Assembly (NCBI GenBank): GCA_903900155.1
Contig: CAIUMD010000015.1
Location: forward strand, 1-64,000
Source of the DNA: an uncultured Caulobacterales bacterium
GTDB lineage: Bacteria; Pseudomonadota; Alphaproteobacteria; Caulobacterales; Caulobacteraceae
DNA length: 64,000 bases
Direction of reading: 5' to 3'
In this document: positions 35,877 through 44,301 of the stretch, in pieces
How positions within the stretch are numbered: the first letter of the stretch is position 1
How the letters are laid out: each line of letters begins with the position of its first letter
Made by a program: the position numbers and the translations under genes
The notes under the pieces: generated by a model
What the model was told of the DNA's origin: nothing
The model's input: only the letters and a program-made list of their open reading frames with translations
The model's database searches: none

Positions 35877-37133
35877 ATGTCCGACCCAGCCGAACCCGCC
35901 GCCGACACGTCTACCCGCGCCCTGTTGCGGGAGCGTGACTTCCTCCTGTTCTGGGTGGCGCGTTTCGTCTCCACCCTGGGCGTGCAGATCCAGTCGGTGG
36001 CCCTGGGCTGGCAGGTCTACGCCATCGCCCGCCTGACCCACTCGGTCGGCGAGTCGGCCTTCATGGTCTCGATGATCGGCCTGGCGCAGTTCGCGCCGCT
36101 GTTCCTGCTGACCCTGATCGCCGGCGAGACCGCCGACCGCCGAACCCGCAAGCTGATCGTGGCGACGACCCTGTGCCTGGACGCCATCAGCGCCGCCGTG
36201 CTGATGATCCTGGCCCTGACAGGCTCGCACCAGTTGTGGCCGATCTTCGCCATCTCGGTGCTGTTCGGGGCCAGCCGCGCCTTCCTGTCGCCGGCCAGCA
36301 GCGCCATGGGACCGATGCTGGCGCCGCGCCCGCTGCTGCCGCGCGCCATCGCCTGGAACTCGCTGTCCTGGCAGAGCGGCTCGATCATCGGCCCGGCTCT
36401 GGGCGGCCTGCTGCTGGCCCACTCGCCGGCCCTGGCCTTCGGCGTCTCGCTGGCGCTCTACCTGACCGCCGCCCTGCTCGCCCTGTCGATCGCCAAGAAC
36501 ACCAAGCCCGAGGCCCAACCCGGCTCGCGCGTCGAGCTGATCAAGGAGGGTCTGGCTTATGTGTGGAACAACAAGATCGTCTTCGGCTCGATCTCGCTCG
36601 ATTTGTTCGCGGTGATCCTGGGCGGGGCCACGGCCCTCTTGCCCGTGTTCGCCAAAGACGTGCTGCATATCGGCCCGGGCGGCTTTGGCCTGCTGCGCGC
36701 CGCGCCCGCGATCGGCGCCTCGCTGGTCGGGGTCTATCTGGCCAGTCAGCCGATCCGTCGCCATGCCGGCCGGATCATGTTCGCGGGCGTCGCGGTCTTC
36801 GGCCTGGCGACGGTGGTGTTTGGCCTGTCCAAGCTGGTGTGGCTGTCGGTGGCCGCCCTGGCCGTGCTGGGCGGGGCCGACATGCTCAGCGTCTATGTCC
36901 GCCAGACCCTGGTCCAGATCGTCACCCCCGACGCCATGCGCGGCCGCGTCGCCGCCGTCTCGGGCGTGTTCATCAGCGCCTCCAACGAGCTGGGCGAGGT
37001 CGAGAGCGGCGCGGCGGCCTGGCTGCTCGGGCCCATCGGCGCCGCGGTGTTCGGCGGGGTCGGGGCCATGGCGGTCACGGCCGCCTGGGCGTGGCTGTTC
37101 CCCGACCTGCGCAAGGCTGACCGGCTGGAGTAG
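35877..37133 (+). CDS. MFS transporter (MFS_3 / enterobactin-exporter-like)
   Basis: A 418-residue integral membrane protein with about 11-12 hydrophobic segments. RERDFLLFWVARFVSTLGVQIQ and GETADRRTRKLI are typical of the MFS_3 (EntS-like) exporters; SNELGEVESGAAAWLLGP is their C-terminal signature. It probably exports a small molecule. I chose the ATG at 35877 over the track start at 35841, because the family starts at about this point. Confidence 0.9.
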   Translation: MSDPAEPAADTSTRALLRERDFLLFWVARFVSTLGVQIQSVALGWQVYAIARLTHSVGESAFMVSMIGLAQFAPLFLLTLIAGETADRRTRKLIVATTLCLDAISAAVLMILALTGSHQLWPIFAISVLFGASRAFLSPASSAMGPMLAPRPLLPRAIAWNSLSWQSGSIIGPALGGLLLAHSPALAFGVSLALYLTAALLALSIAKNTKPEAQPGSRVELIKEGLAYVWNNKIVFGSISLDLFAVILGGATALLPVFAKDVLHIGPGGFGLLRAAPAIGASLVGVYLASQPIRRHAGRIMFAGVAVFGLATVVFGLSKLVWLSVAALAVLGGADMLSVYVRQTLVQIVTPDAMRGRVAAVSGVFISASNELGEVESGAAAWLLGPIGAAVFGGVGAMAVTAAWAWLFPDLRKADRLE

Positions 37134-37136
37134 CGG

Positions 37137-37616
37137 CTAGCCGCCCGCCAGCTTGCGGATCCCGTCGCCCGTCAGGCGGCGGATCAGCCACTCGTCCATC
37201 GTGGCCGCCCCCAGGCTGTCATAGAAGGCGATCGACGGCGCGTTCCAGTCCAGCACCGACCACTCGAAGCGCCCCAGCCCCTCGTCGACGCAGCGCCGCG
37301 CCAGGTTGACCAGCAGCGCCTTGCCCGCCCCGGAGCCGCGCGCCGAAGGCCGCACGAACAGGTCCTCCAGCCAGATCCCGTGCCGGCCGACGAAGGTCGA
37401 GTAGTTGTAGAACCACAACGAGAACCCGACCGGCTGCCCGTTCAGCTCGGCGATGTCGGCGAAGGCGCGGGGGTTTTCGCCGAACAGGGCCGCGGCGGTG
37501 TCGCCTTCCGTCGCCGTCACCGTATCGAGCAGCTTTTCATAGTCCGCCAGATCGAGGATGAACTGGTGGATGAGCGCCGCATCGGCGGGCGCAGCGGTAC
37601 GGACAGTGACGGGCAT
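37137..37616 (-). CDS. GNAT-family acetyltransferase (diamine/spermidine-acetyltransferase-like)
   Basis: A 159-residue acetyltransferase. The pattern RTAAPADAALIHQFILDLADYEK, SLWFYNYSTFVGRHGIWLEDLFV and RFEWSVLDWNAPSIAFYDSLGA is that of the diamine/thialysine acetyltransferase branch of GNAT. Its start codon overlaps the start codon of the divergent TfoX-like gene (CATG), so the two promoters lie within each other's coding sequence. Confidence 0.9.
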   Translation of the reverse strand: MPVTVRTAAPADAALIHQFILDLADYEKLLDTVTATEGDTAAALFGENPRAFADIAELNGQPVGFSLWFYNYSTFVGRHGIWLEDLFVRPSARGSGAGKALLVNLARRCVDEGLGRFEWSVLDWNAPSIAFYDSLGAATMDEWLIRRLTGDGIRKLAGG

Positions 37617-37950
37617 GGCGGTCTCTTCGGACTATCGGGACTTCGTTCTCGAGCAGCTGGCCCCGCTGGGCCACGTCACCTCGCGCCGCATGTTCGGCGG
37701 AGTCGGCGTCTATGCGAACGGCCTGTTCTTCGCCCTGATCGACGACGACGTCCTCTACCTCAAGGGCGACGAAGACCTGAGGCCTGAATTCGAGGCGGCC
37801 GGCTCGCAGATCTTCGACCCATTCGGCGATGGCAGGACCCTGAACTACTGGACCGCCCCGGCCGAGGCCCTGGACGACCCGGAGGTCCTGCTGGAATGGT
37901 CGCGGAAATCGCTGGAAGTGGCGGCGAAGAAGGCCAGCAAGAAGCGCTAG
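37615..37950 (+). CDS. TfoX N-terminal domain protein
   Basis: A 111-residue protein consisting of the TfoX N-terminal domain only: LEQLAPLGHVTSRRMFGGVGVYANGLFFALID and YWTAPAEALDDPE. In competent bacteria full-length TfoX regulates competence; stand-alone N-domains have no settled role. The ATG at 37615 is preferred over the track start at 37558, because the family begins here. The lysine-rich tail may bind nucleic acid. It converges with the next gene, overlapping by four bases. Confidence 0.87.
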   Translation: MAVSSDYRDFVLEQLAPLGHVTSRRMFGGVGVYANGLFFALIDDDVLYLKGDEDLRPEFEAAGSQIFDPFGDGRTLNYWTAPAEALDDPEVLLEWSRKSLEVAAKKASKKR

Positions 37951-38816
37951 CCGATCTTCACCCCCGGCGGCGGCTCACTGCTCTCCGGCACGAAGAAGTC
38001 CGGCATCAACGTCGCGGCCGGGTCGACCTTGTACTGATCGAAATCCCGCACGCCCTCGCCGTACAGGAACGTGTCGTCGATCAGGAACTGGCCGGTCAGC
38101 TCGCGCGAGGGCTTGTTGAAGATCGCATAGGCGGCGTCGGCCATGATCTCGACCGTGCGGCAGTGCTTGAGACCCTCCTCGCCGGTCAGGGCGAACTGGA
38201 TGGCGGCGGTGGCGATGCCGGTGCGCGGCCACAGGGCGTTGAAAGCGATCCCGTCGCTCTTGAACTCCTCGGCCATGCCCAGCACGCACATCGACATGCC
38301 GAACTTGGCCATGGTGTAGGCCACGTGCGGGCCGAACCAGCGCGGCGACATGTCCAGCGGCGGCGACAGCATCAGCACGTGCGGATTGGCTGATTTCTTC
38401 AGGTAGGGGATGCAGGTCTTGGTCGTCAGGAACGTGCCGCGCGTATTGATCTGGTGCATCAGGTCATAGCGCTTCATGTCCGTCGACAGCGTGCCGGTCA
38501 GCGAGATGGCCGAGGCGTTGTTGACACAGATGTCGATGCCGCCGAACTGAGCGGCGGCTTTGTCGACGGCCTCCTGGACGTTGGCCTCGTCACGGACGTC
38601 GACCACCAGCGGCAGGGCCTGGCCGCCGGCCGCCTCGATCTCCTTGGCGGCGGTGTAGATGGTGCCCGGCAGCTTGGGGTGCGCCTCGGCCGTCTTGGCG
38701 GCGATGACGATATTGGCCCCGTCCCGCGCCGCGCGCAGGGCGATGGCCAGGCCGATGCCGCGCGAGGCGCCGGTGATGAAGAGGGTCTTGTCTCGCAAGG
38801 TATTTGGCAGGCTCAT
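37947..38816 (-). CDS. SDR-family oxidoreductase (HSDL2-like)
   Basis: A 289-residue short-chain dehydrogenase. The cofactor motif is TGASRGIGLAIALRAARDG; INTRGTFLTTK and YTMAKFGMS (Tyr and Lys of the active site) are in place. The pattern AKTAEAHPKLPGTIYTAAKEIE is typical of the HSDL2-like branch, which is linked to fatty acid or sterol metabolism. The start at 38816 overlaps the membrane-protein gene upstream by four bases. It is the last gene of the MarR operon. Confidence 0.9.
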   Translation of the reverse strand: MSLPNTLRDKTLFITGASRGIGLAIALRAARDGANIVIAAKTAEAHPKLPGTIYTAAKEIEAAGGQALPLVVDVRDEANVQEAVDKAAAQFGGIDICVNNASAISLTGTLSTDMKRYDLMHQINTRGTFLTTKTCIPYLKKSANPHVLMLSPPLDMSPRWFGPHVAYTMAKFGMSMCVLGMAEEFKSDGIAFNALWPRTGIATAAIQFALTGEEGLKHCRTVEIMADAAYAIFNKPSRELTGQFLIDDTFLYGEGVRDFDQYKVDPAATLMPDFFVPESSEPPPGVKIG

Positions 38817-39328
38817 GAGCGTGCTTCCCGAGTTCGGACGAGGTCGATGCCAGCGACGATGAAGCCGACGATGAAGCTCATCTTGGCCACGTACGCGACG
38901 GGACCGTGATCCTTCAGGGCCAGGCCCGCAAGGCCGATGACGAGGGCGGCGATCCAAAGCGCGGCGGGCGCCCGAAACACCTTGGCCCGCAACAGGTCGA
39001 CGGCCCACAGCACCATGCCGATCGACCAGACGCTGGAGGCGATCCTGTACGACGCCTCGCCGAAGATCTTGGCCGACGAGGTCCGCACCAGCATCACGCC
39101 CAGCAGGCCCAGCACGAAGCCGACCAAAGCGAGGACGCCGGCCGAGCGCCGGCTGGCCGACCACACGCCCAGCATGCCGATCATCAGCAACAGGTCGATG
39201 GTGACGTAGACGAGATGCGGTTGCGGCTCGACCAGGCGCGGATAGATCAGGAACGGCGCGACGACATCGATGGCCGCGCCGACGATCGTGGCGACGCCGG
39301 CCAGGCGCAGGACGGTACGCTGCTGCAT
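38813..39328 (-). CDS. Small integral membrane protein of the MarR operon
   Basis: A 171-residue protein with five or six hydrophobic segments and no recognised family. Its ATG at 39328 overlaps the stop of the upstream SDR gene (TGATG), and its stop overlaps the next SDR gene (ATGA). The track ORF extends wrongly to 39739. The tight coupling within a lipid-like catabolic operon suggests a membrane partner of those enzymes. Confidence 0.75.
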   Translation of the reverse strand: MQQRTVLRLAGVATIVGAAIDVVAPFLIYPRLVEPQPHLVYVTIDLLLMIGMLGVWSASRRSAGVLALVGFVLGLLGVMLVRTSSAKIFGEASYRIASSVWSIGMVLWAVDLLRAKVFRAPAALWIAALVIGLAGLALKDHGPVAYVAKMSFIVGFIVAGIDLVRTREARS

Positions 39329-40299
39329 CAGGCCCCGGCTCCGACGGTCTTTACGGAGAGGTCCCACAGCCGATCGGCCGCCTCGGGATCCAGGGCATGG
39401 GGCATGACGCCGTTCCAGGGACGCTCCTGGCTCCACGGGACGGCCTGGCTGCAGTCCTCGAGATAGAGGCCGCCGACGCCGTCCAGTTCGTCGCCCACGG
39501 CGGCCCAGACGCTGGTCGCCGCGCCCTGCTCGGTGGTCTTGAAGCCCTCGCGCGGCTGGTCGTTGTCGTCCAGCCAGCCCATGGCCCGCTGCTCCTCGAT
39601 CGACATGTGCCGCTGCAGCGGGGTCATGATGCCGCCCGGCATGACGGCGTTGGCGTTGACGCCCTGGTCCTTGAACCGCTTGTCGAAACCGACCGCGAAC
39701 AGGCTGTTGGCGGTCTTGGCCTGGCCGTAGGCCCCCCACTTGTCGTAGTCGCGATGCTGGTAGTTCGGGTCCTCGAAATTCATCCCCGCCCGGCGGTGGC
39801 CGATCGACGACAGCGACACCAGCCGCGAGCGCTTTCCGGACGCCTCGGCCGCCGCGACCAGGTTCGGGGCCAGCAGCACCGACAGCAGGAAGTGGCCCAG
39901 GTGATTGGTCCCGAACTGCATCTCGAACCCGTCGGCCGTGCGCATCAGCGGACTGGCCATGACGCCGGCGTTGTTGATCAAGAGGTCGATGGGCCGGTCG
40001 CCCCAGACATGGGCGAAGTGGCGGATCGACTCCAGGCTGGCCAGGTCGACCATGCCGAAGCTGGCGCGCTTGAGGCCAGCCTCTTCGTTGATGGCGTTGG
40101 CGACCTCTTCGGCCAGATCCGGCTTGCGGGCGGCGATGATCACCTCCGCGCCGGCCAGGGCCAGGGCTCGCGCCGTCTCGACCCCGATGCCGGTGGCCGC
40201 GCCGGTGACGATGGCCGTCCGCCCCGACAGGTCATGACCCGCGACCACCTCGCGCGCCGTCGATTTCGCCCCGAAGGGCGAGGTGATCCGCTCCGCCAT
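39328..40299 (-). CDS. SDR-family oxidoreductase (retinol dehydrogenase-like)
   Basis: A 323-residue short-chain dehydrogenase of the extended WWOX/retinol-dehydrogenase type: TGAATGIGVETARALALAGAEV, LLINNAGVMASPL, and the catalytic YGQAKTANSLFA (Tyr, Lys). FGTNHLGHFLLS is typical of this branch. The substrate is unknown. It lies 27 bases after the enoyl-CoA hydratase gene. Confidence 0.9.
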   Translation of the reverse strand: MAERITSPFGAKSTAREVVAGHDLSGRTAIVTGAATGIGVETARALALAGAEVIIAARKPDLAEEVANAINEEAGLKRASFGMVDLASLESIRHFAHVWGDRPIDLLINNAGVMASPLMRTADGFEMQFGTNHLGHFLLSVLLAPNLVAAAEASGKRSRLVSLSSIGHRRAGMNFEDPNYQHRDYDKWGAYGQAKTANSLFAVGFDKRFKDQGVNANAVMPGGIMTPLQRHMSIEEQRAMGWLDDNDQPREGFKTTEQGAATSVWAAVGDELDGVGGLYLEDCSQAVPWSQERPWNGVMPHALDPEAADRLWDLSVKTVGAGA

Positions 40300-40326
40300 G
40301 TCGATCCTCCCAGATCGTTTTCGTTG

Positions 40327-41097
40327 TTAGCTGACCTTACTGAAATCCGGCGGCCGGCGCTCCATGAAGGCCATGAAGGCCTCGCGGGCTTCGGCGGTCT
40401 TGAGGCGTTCGCCAAACAGCGCGCCCTCGGTGTCCATCAGTTCGGCGATCTTCTCGGCGTCGCGCATCAGGCGCTTGGTCGTGGTCAGGGCGCCCAGCGG
40501 CCGCGTCGCCAGCTGGTCGGCGGCGGCGCGGGCGCGAGCCCGCAGGTCGGAGAGCTCGGCCGCGCCGTTGGCGATGCCCCAGGCCACGGCGGTGCCGCCG
40601 TCGATCGCCTCGCCCAGGGCGAACATGGCGTAGGCGCGAGCATGGCCGATGCGGGCCGGCAGCAGCCAGCTGGACGCCGCCTCGGGCACCAACGCCAGGT
40701 TGACGAACGGCACGGTCAGGCGCGCGTCGGGCGTGACATAGACGAGGTCACAGTGCAGCAGCATGGTCGTGCCCACGCCCACCGCCTGGCCGTGGACGGC
40801 GGCGACCAGCGGCCGGGTGGCGTTGGCCAGCGCTTTGAGGAAGCGGATCACATGCCGCTCGCCCGTAGCCGCGCCCGTGGCCTGGGCGGCGAAATCCTGC
40901 AGGTCGTTGCCGGCGGTGAAGCTGTCGCCGTCGGCCTGGAAGACCACGACGCGCACGGCCGGGTCCTTCTCAGCGGCCTCCAGGCTGTCGGCCAGCACGC
41001 CGTACATGGCGTTGGAGAGCGCGTTCTTCTTTTCCGGACGCGCCAGGGTCAGCGTCATCACGCCGGCGTCGATCTCGACCTTCACATGATCGGTCAT
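40327..41097 (-). CDS. Enoyl-CoA hydratase/isomerase family protein
   Basis: A 256-residue crotonase-fold protein. FQADGDSFTAGNDLQDF is the oxyanion-hole region I, and AAVHGQAVGVGTTMLLHCDLVYV region II. Where classical hydratases have two catalytic glutamates, the second is visible only as NLALVPEAASSWLL, so the exact reaction is unclear. It overlaps the MarR gene by four bases. Confidence 0.88.
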   Translation of the reverse strand: MTDHVKVEIDAGVMTLTLARPEKKNALSNAMYGVLADSLEAAEKDPAVRVVVFQADGDSFTAGNDLQDFAAQATGAATGERHVIRFLKALANATRPLVAAVHGQAVGVGTTMLLHCDLVYVTPDARLTVPFVNLALVPEAASSWLLPARIGHARAYAMFALGEAIDGGTAVAWGIANGAAELSDLRARARAAADQLATRPLGALTTTKRLMRDAEKIAELMDTEGALFGERLKTAEAREAFMAFMERRPPDFSKVS

Positions 41098-41537
41098 TGG
41101 GAGTCTCCCTTGGGGAACTTGGTCTGGAGACTGGAGAGCCAGCGCGCGACGACGCCGATCTCCTCGTCCGTGAAGCCTTCGGTCAGGTGGGCGTTGATGC
41201 CGTCGAGCCCGGCCTTGGCGCGCTCCCGGGCCTCGCGCCCGGTCGGGGTCAGGTACAAGCGCATGGCGCGGCCGTCCTTGGGGTCGGCGCGGCGCTCGAC
41301 CAGATCGGCCTTGGTCATGCGGTCGATCAGGCCAGTCATGGCCGAGGGGGCCAGGTCCAGGGCGTCGGCGGCCTCGCCGATCAGCGCCCCATCCTGCTCG
41401 CCGAGGAAGAACAACACCCCCGACTGGGCCGCCGTCAGGCCGCCCTTGGCCGCCATCTTGCCCTCGATCCAGCGCTGCACGCGCCGATGGCCGGCGTTGA
41501 GCAGGAAGATCAGGCGGCGGTCGGCGGGCACGGGCAT
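41094..41537 (-). CDS. MarR-family transcriptional regulator
   Basis: A 147-residue winged-helix repressor. KGGLTAAQSGVLFFLGEQDGALIGEAADALDLAPSAMTGLIDRM is the HTH, and the wing is DPKDGRAMRLYLTPTG. It heads an operon of enoyl-CoA hydratase, two SDR enzymes and a membrane protein. A TTCGC-N2-GCGAA palindrome lies 17 bases upstream, consistent with autoregulation. Inducers of related MarR proteins are often acyl- or aryl-CoA compounds. Confidence 0.92.
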   Translation of the reverse strand: MPVPADRRLIFLLNAGHRRVQRWIEGKMAAKGGLTAAQSGVLFFLGEQDGALIGEAADALDLAPSAMTGLIDRMTKADLVERRADPKDGRAMRLYLTPTGREARERAKAGLDGINAHLTEGFTDEEIGVVARWLSSLQTKFPKGDSQ

Positions 41538-41553
41538 GACGGCCAGTTTATAT

Positions 41554-41565
41554 TTCGCACGCGAA
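41554..41565. promoter_or_regulatory. Candidate MarR operator
   Basis: TTCGC-AC-GCGAA is a perfect inverted repeat in an AT-rich context (TTTATATTTCGC) just upstream of the MarR start. Similar TTCGN-rich palindromes are operators of MarR repressors of CoA-thioester catabolic genes. Its placement overlapping the presumed promoter would block the whole operon. Confidence 0.6.
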
Positions 41566-41582
41566 GTGTCAAACGGTCGTTT

Positions 41583-42680
41583 TTAGGCAGCGTTAGAAAT
41601 CGCCGAGTACCAAGCGACCCCATCCGCATCGACGGTGCGCTGGATGCGCCCCCGGCCGACCAGGCAGTTCAGGTGCGCCAGCGCCTCGCCCGTCGCCATG
41701 CCCAAGAGGTCCGGCCCGATCGGCCGCGCGAACAGGGCGCCGAAGGTGTCGACCACCCGCTTGGGCTCGGCCAGCTTCTTCTCCAGGCGGGCCAGGCCCC
41801 GCTCGTGGCCCGAGATCAGCCCGTCGATGCGGGTGTGCAGCCCCTCGAACGGATCGTTGTGGGCCGGCAGCACGATCACCTCGTCGGGCACGGCGGCCTT
41901 GACCTTGGCCAGCGAGCGCAGCCAGTCGCTCAAGGGATCGGCGTCGGGCTCGGTCGGAAACACCGAGACGTTGGACGAGATGCGCGGCAGCACCTGGTCG
42001 CCTGAAATGAAGACATTCAGGTCCGGCTGCCACAGGCAGGCGTGGTCGGGTGAATGCCCCTGCCCCGTCACCACCCGCCAGGTCTTGCCGCCGATGTCGA
42101 AATCCTCGCCATCCGACAGCCGGCGATAGCTGTCGGGCAGGGCGTAGATCGCCTTGCCGAAGCCGCCGAAGCGGGCCTTGTAGTTCTCGATGGCGTCCTC
42201 GTCCCAGCCGGCGGCGTGGAAGAACTTCACCCCGTCCTCGGGCGCTTCGCGGCCAGTGTCGGCCACCAGCATCCGGCACTGGAAATACTCCAGGCGGGTC
42301 ATCCACAGCCGGCAGTCGAACTTGCGGGTCATCCAGCCGGCCAGGCCGATATGGTCGGGGTGCAGGTGGGTGACGATCACCCGGGTGACCGGCTTGCCGC
42401 CCAGGGCGCCCGCGAAGGCGCTGCGCCAGGCCTGGCTGGTCTCCTTGGTCTGGACGCCGGTGTCGACCACCGCCCAGCCGTCTCCGTCGGCGATGGCCCA
42501 GACATTGATGAACTGCAGCGAGCCGCCCAGCGGCATGCGCAGCCACAGAACGCCCGGCGCGACCTCGACCGCCTGGCCCGAGCCCTGCTCCGGCGCGGTT
42601 TCGAACGGATAGACCAGGCGGCCGGTTTTCTTCGGCTCCTGAGTCTCTTCTGCTGCTTCGTCTTCGAATCCGTCGCGCAT
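41583..42680 (-). CDS. Metallo-beta-lactamase-fold hydrolase
   Basis: An MBL-fold enzyme with the metal motif VTHLHPDHIGLAGW and VVTGQGHSPDHACLWQPDLNVFISGDQVLPR; the C-terminal BLACT-like winged domain (ALAHLNCLVGRGRI) is present. I chose the ATG at 42680 (365 residues) because GGGAGAA stands six bases upstream; the track start at 42731 has no ribosome-binding site. Its stop is 45 bases from the MarR start, with the operator between. The substrate is likely a thioester or ester. Confidence 0.88.
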   Translation of the reverse strand: MRDGFEDEAAEETQEPKKTGRLVYPFETAPEQGSGQAVEVAPGVLWLRMPLGGSLQFINVWAIADGDGWAVVDTGVQTKETSQAWRSAFAGALGGKPVTRVIVTHLHPDHIGLAGWMTRKFDCRLWMTRLEYFQCRMLVADTGREAPEDGVKFFHAAGWDEDAIENYKARFGGFGKAIYALPDSYRRLSDGEDFDIGGKTWRVVTGQGHSPDHACLWQPDLNVFISGDQVLPRISSNVSVFPTEPDADPLSDWLRSLAKVKAAVPDEVIVLPAHNDPFEGLHTRIDGLISGHERGLARLEKKLAEPKRVVDTFGALFARPIGPDLLGMATGEALAHLNCLVGRGRIQRTVDADGVAWYSAISNAA

Positions 42681-42842
42681 TCCGTTCTCCCGCGCGCCGT
42701 TCAACCGGCGCTTGTCCTTGATCCAACCCATTTTTTGCCCGTCAGGGCAGTCATGATCACGCCCATGTCGGACGGTATCTTGACCCCTGATACAAGCACG
42801 CGCTTATGTCCGCGCGAGGAATCCACCCAGGAGACATTTCCC

Positions 42843-44195
42843 ATGAAGCGTTTCGCGATCGGCCTGGCGGCCGCCCTCGCGGTCGCCGTTCTGACCCCCG
42901 CTGTCGTCATTTCGGCGCAGAAGGAAGAGAAGGGCAAGCCCGCCGCTGTCGACGCCAAGGCGCGCGAAGCGGGTATGAAGGACGCCCCGGCCTTGATCCA
43001 GGCCAGCGGCGCGGGCTGCACGGTTTCGGACGCCCGCTTCATCGGCGAGGACAAGAAGGCCGGCTCCAAATACTACGAAGTCGCCTGTAACGAAGGCATG
43101 GGCTTCGCGCTGATCGCCAAGAAGGACGTCGCGCCTCAGGTCTACACCTGCCTGGAATCGAGCCAACCGGCGGCGGACGGCAAGAAGGGCGGCCTGGCCT
43201 GCATCCTGCCGGGCAACGCCAACCCCGGCGCGGGCCTGTCGGCCTACGTCAAGAAGGGCGGCGCGACCTGCGATATCGAAAACACCCGCGCCATCGGCTC
43301 GGGCGCCAAGAACGCGTATTTCGAAGTCGCCTGTAAGGGCGGCGCCGGCTACATCGTCCAGACGACCGCCCCGATGAACATCAACGGCGACGTCGTGGTC
43401 AACAGCTGCCTGCTGTACGAAGAAGGCGGCAATGTCAGCTGCAAGCTGACCAACCGTCAGACCCAGCTGGGCGTCGTCGACACCCTGAACACCGGCGCGG
43501 CGGCCGCGGGCACCGCCTGCGCCATCAAGGACAAGCGCTACGTCCTCAGCACCAAGACCGACAACTATTTCGAAGTCTCGTGCCAGGACGGCAAGGGCTA
43601 CATGTACCAGCAGACGGCGGCCAACGGCGCCTTCGCCCGGGCCATCCCCTGCGCCCAGGCCGGCTTCGTCGGCGGCGGCTGCACCATGACCGACGCGGTC
43701 GCAGCGCAGACCGAACAGGCCGGCTTCTACAGCAAGCTGGCGACCAAGGCCGGTTTCCCCTGCGACGTCGAGAAGTACGGCATGCTGCCGAGCGCCGACC
43801 CGAAGAAGGAAGTCGTCGAGCTGAAGTGCAAGGGCAACGACGTCGGCGGCATCGCCGTGTTCACCGCCACCGGCGGCACGGTGTTCGACTGCCTCACGGC
43901 CGAGTTCAACGGCTATCGCTGCAGCTTCACCAAGAAGGACAACCAGTATGCTCGCCTGAGCCAGGACCTGGTCGGCTTCAACAAGGCCTCGTGCAAGGTC
44001 TCGGACGCCCGCGTGATCGGCTCGACCGACACGGAAGGCTTCGTCGAGGTCGCCTGCTCGGACGGCCTGCCGGGCTGGGTGCTGGGCTATCCGACCGGCG
44101 TCGCCAAGCCGGCCGCCAAGGAGTTCCTCTCCTGCGTCCAGGCCAAGGGCATCGGCGGCGGCTGCAAGCTGCCGACCAACAAGGTCAAGGGCTGA
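42843..44195 (+). CDS. Secreted protein of five four-cysteine repeats
   Basis: A 450-residue exported protein (signal peptide FAIGLAAALAVAVLTPAVVISA) with no family I can name. After residue 58 it consists of five tandem units of about 80 residues. Each has two cysteines flanking a YYEVAC/YFEVAC-type strand and two more closing a loop that ends in GGLAC, GNVSC, GGGC, GYRC and GGGC. SDARFIG, ENTRAIG and SDARVIG start units 1, 2 and 5; unit 4 is the most divergent. Twenty cysteines suggest a disulfide-stabilised periplasmic or surface protein. The ATG at 42843 follows GGAGACATTTCCC. A strong terminator follows the gene. Confidence 0.85.
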   Translation: MKRFAIGLAAALAVAVLTPAVVISAQKEEKGKPAAVDAKAREAGMKDAPALIQASGAGCTVSDARFIGEDKKAGSKYYEVACNEGMGFALIAKKDVAPQVYTCLESSQPAADGKKGGLACILPGNANPGAGLSAYVKKGGATCDIENTRAIGSGAKNAYFEVACKGGAGYIVQTTAPMNINGDVVVNSCLLYEEGGNVSCKLTNRQTQLGVVDTLNTGAAAAGTACAIKDKRYVLSTKTDNYFEVSCQDGKGYMYQQTAANGAFARAIPCAQAGFVGGGCTMTDAVAAQTEQAGFYSKLATKAGFPCDVEKYGMLPSADPKKEVVELKCKGNDVGGIAVFTATGGTVFDCLTAEFNGYRCSFTKKDNQYARLSQDLVGFNKASCKVSDARVIGSTDTEGFVEVACSDGLPGWVLGYPTGVAKPAAKEFLSCVQAKGIGGGCKLPTNKVKG

Positions 44196-44220
44196 TCCCA
44201 GCCTAGAGCTTGAACAAGTC

Positions 44221-44256
44221 AGCCCGCCCGGAACGATCCGGGCGGGCTTTCTTTTG
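44221..44256 (+). terminator. Rho-independent terminator
   Basis: Perfect 12-base arms, AGCCCGCCCGGA and TCCGGGCGGGCT, with an ACGA loop are followed by TTTCTTTT. It lies 25 bases after the stop of the cysteine-repeat gene. Confidence 0.92.
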
Positions 44257-44301
44257 GGTGGAAGGCCTGGTCAGGCCTCGGGCTATCGGACGCCGTCCCG
44301 T

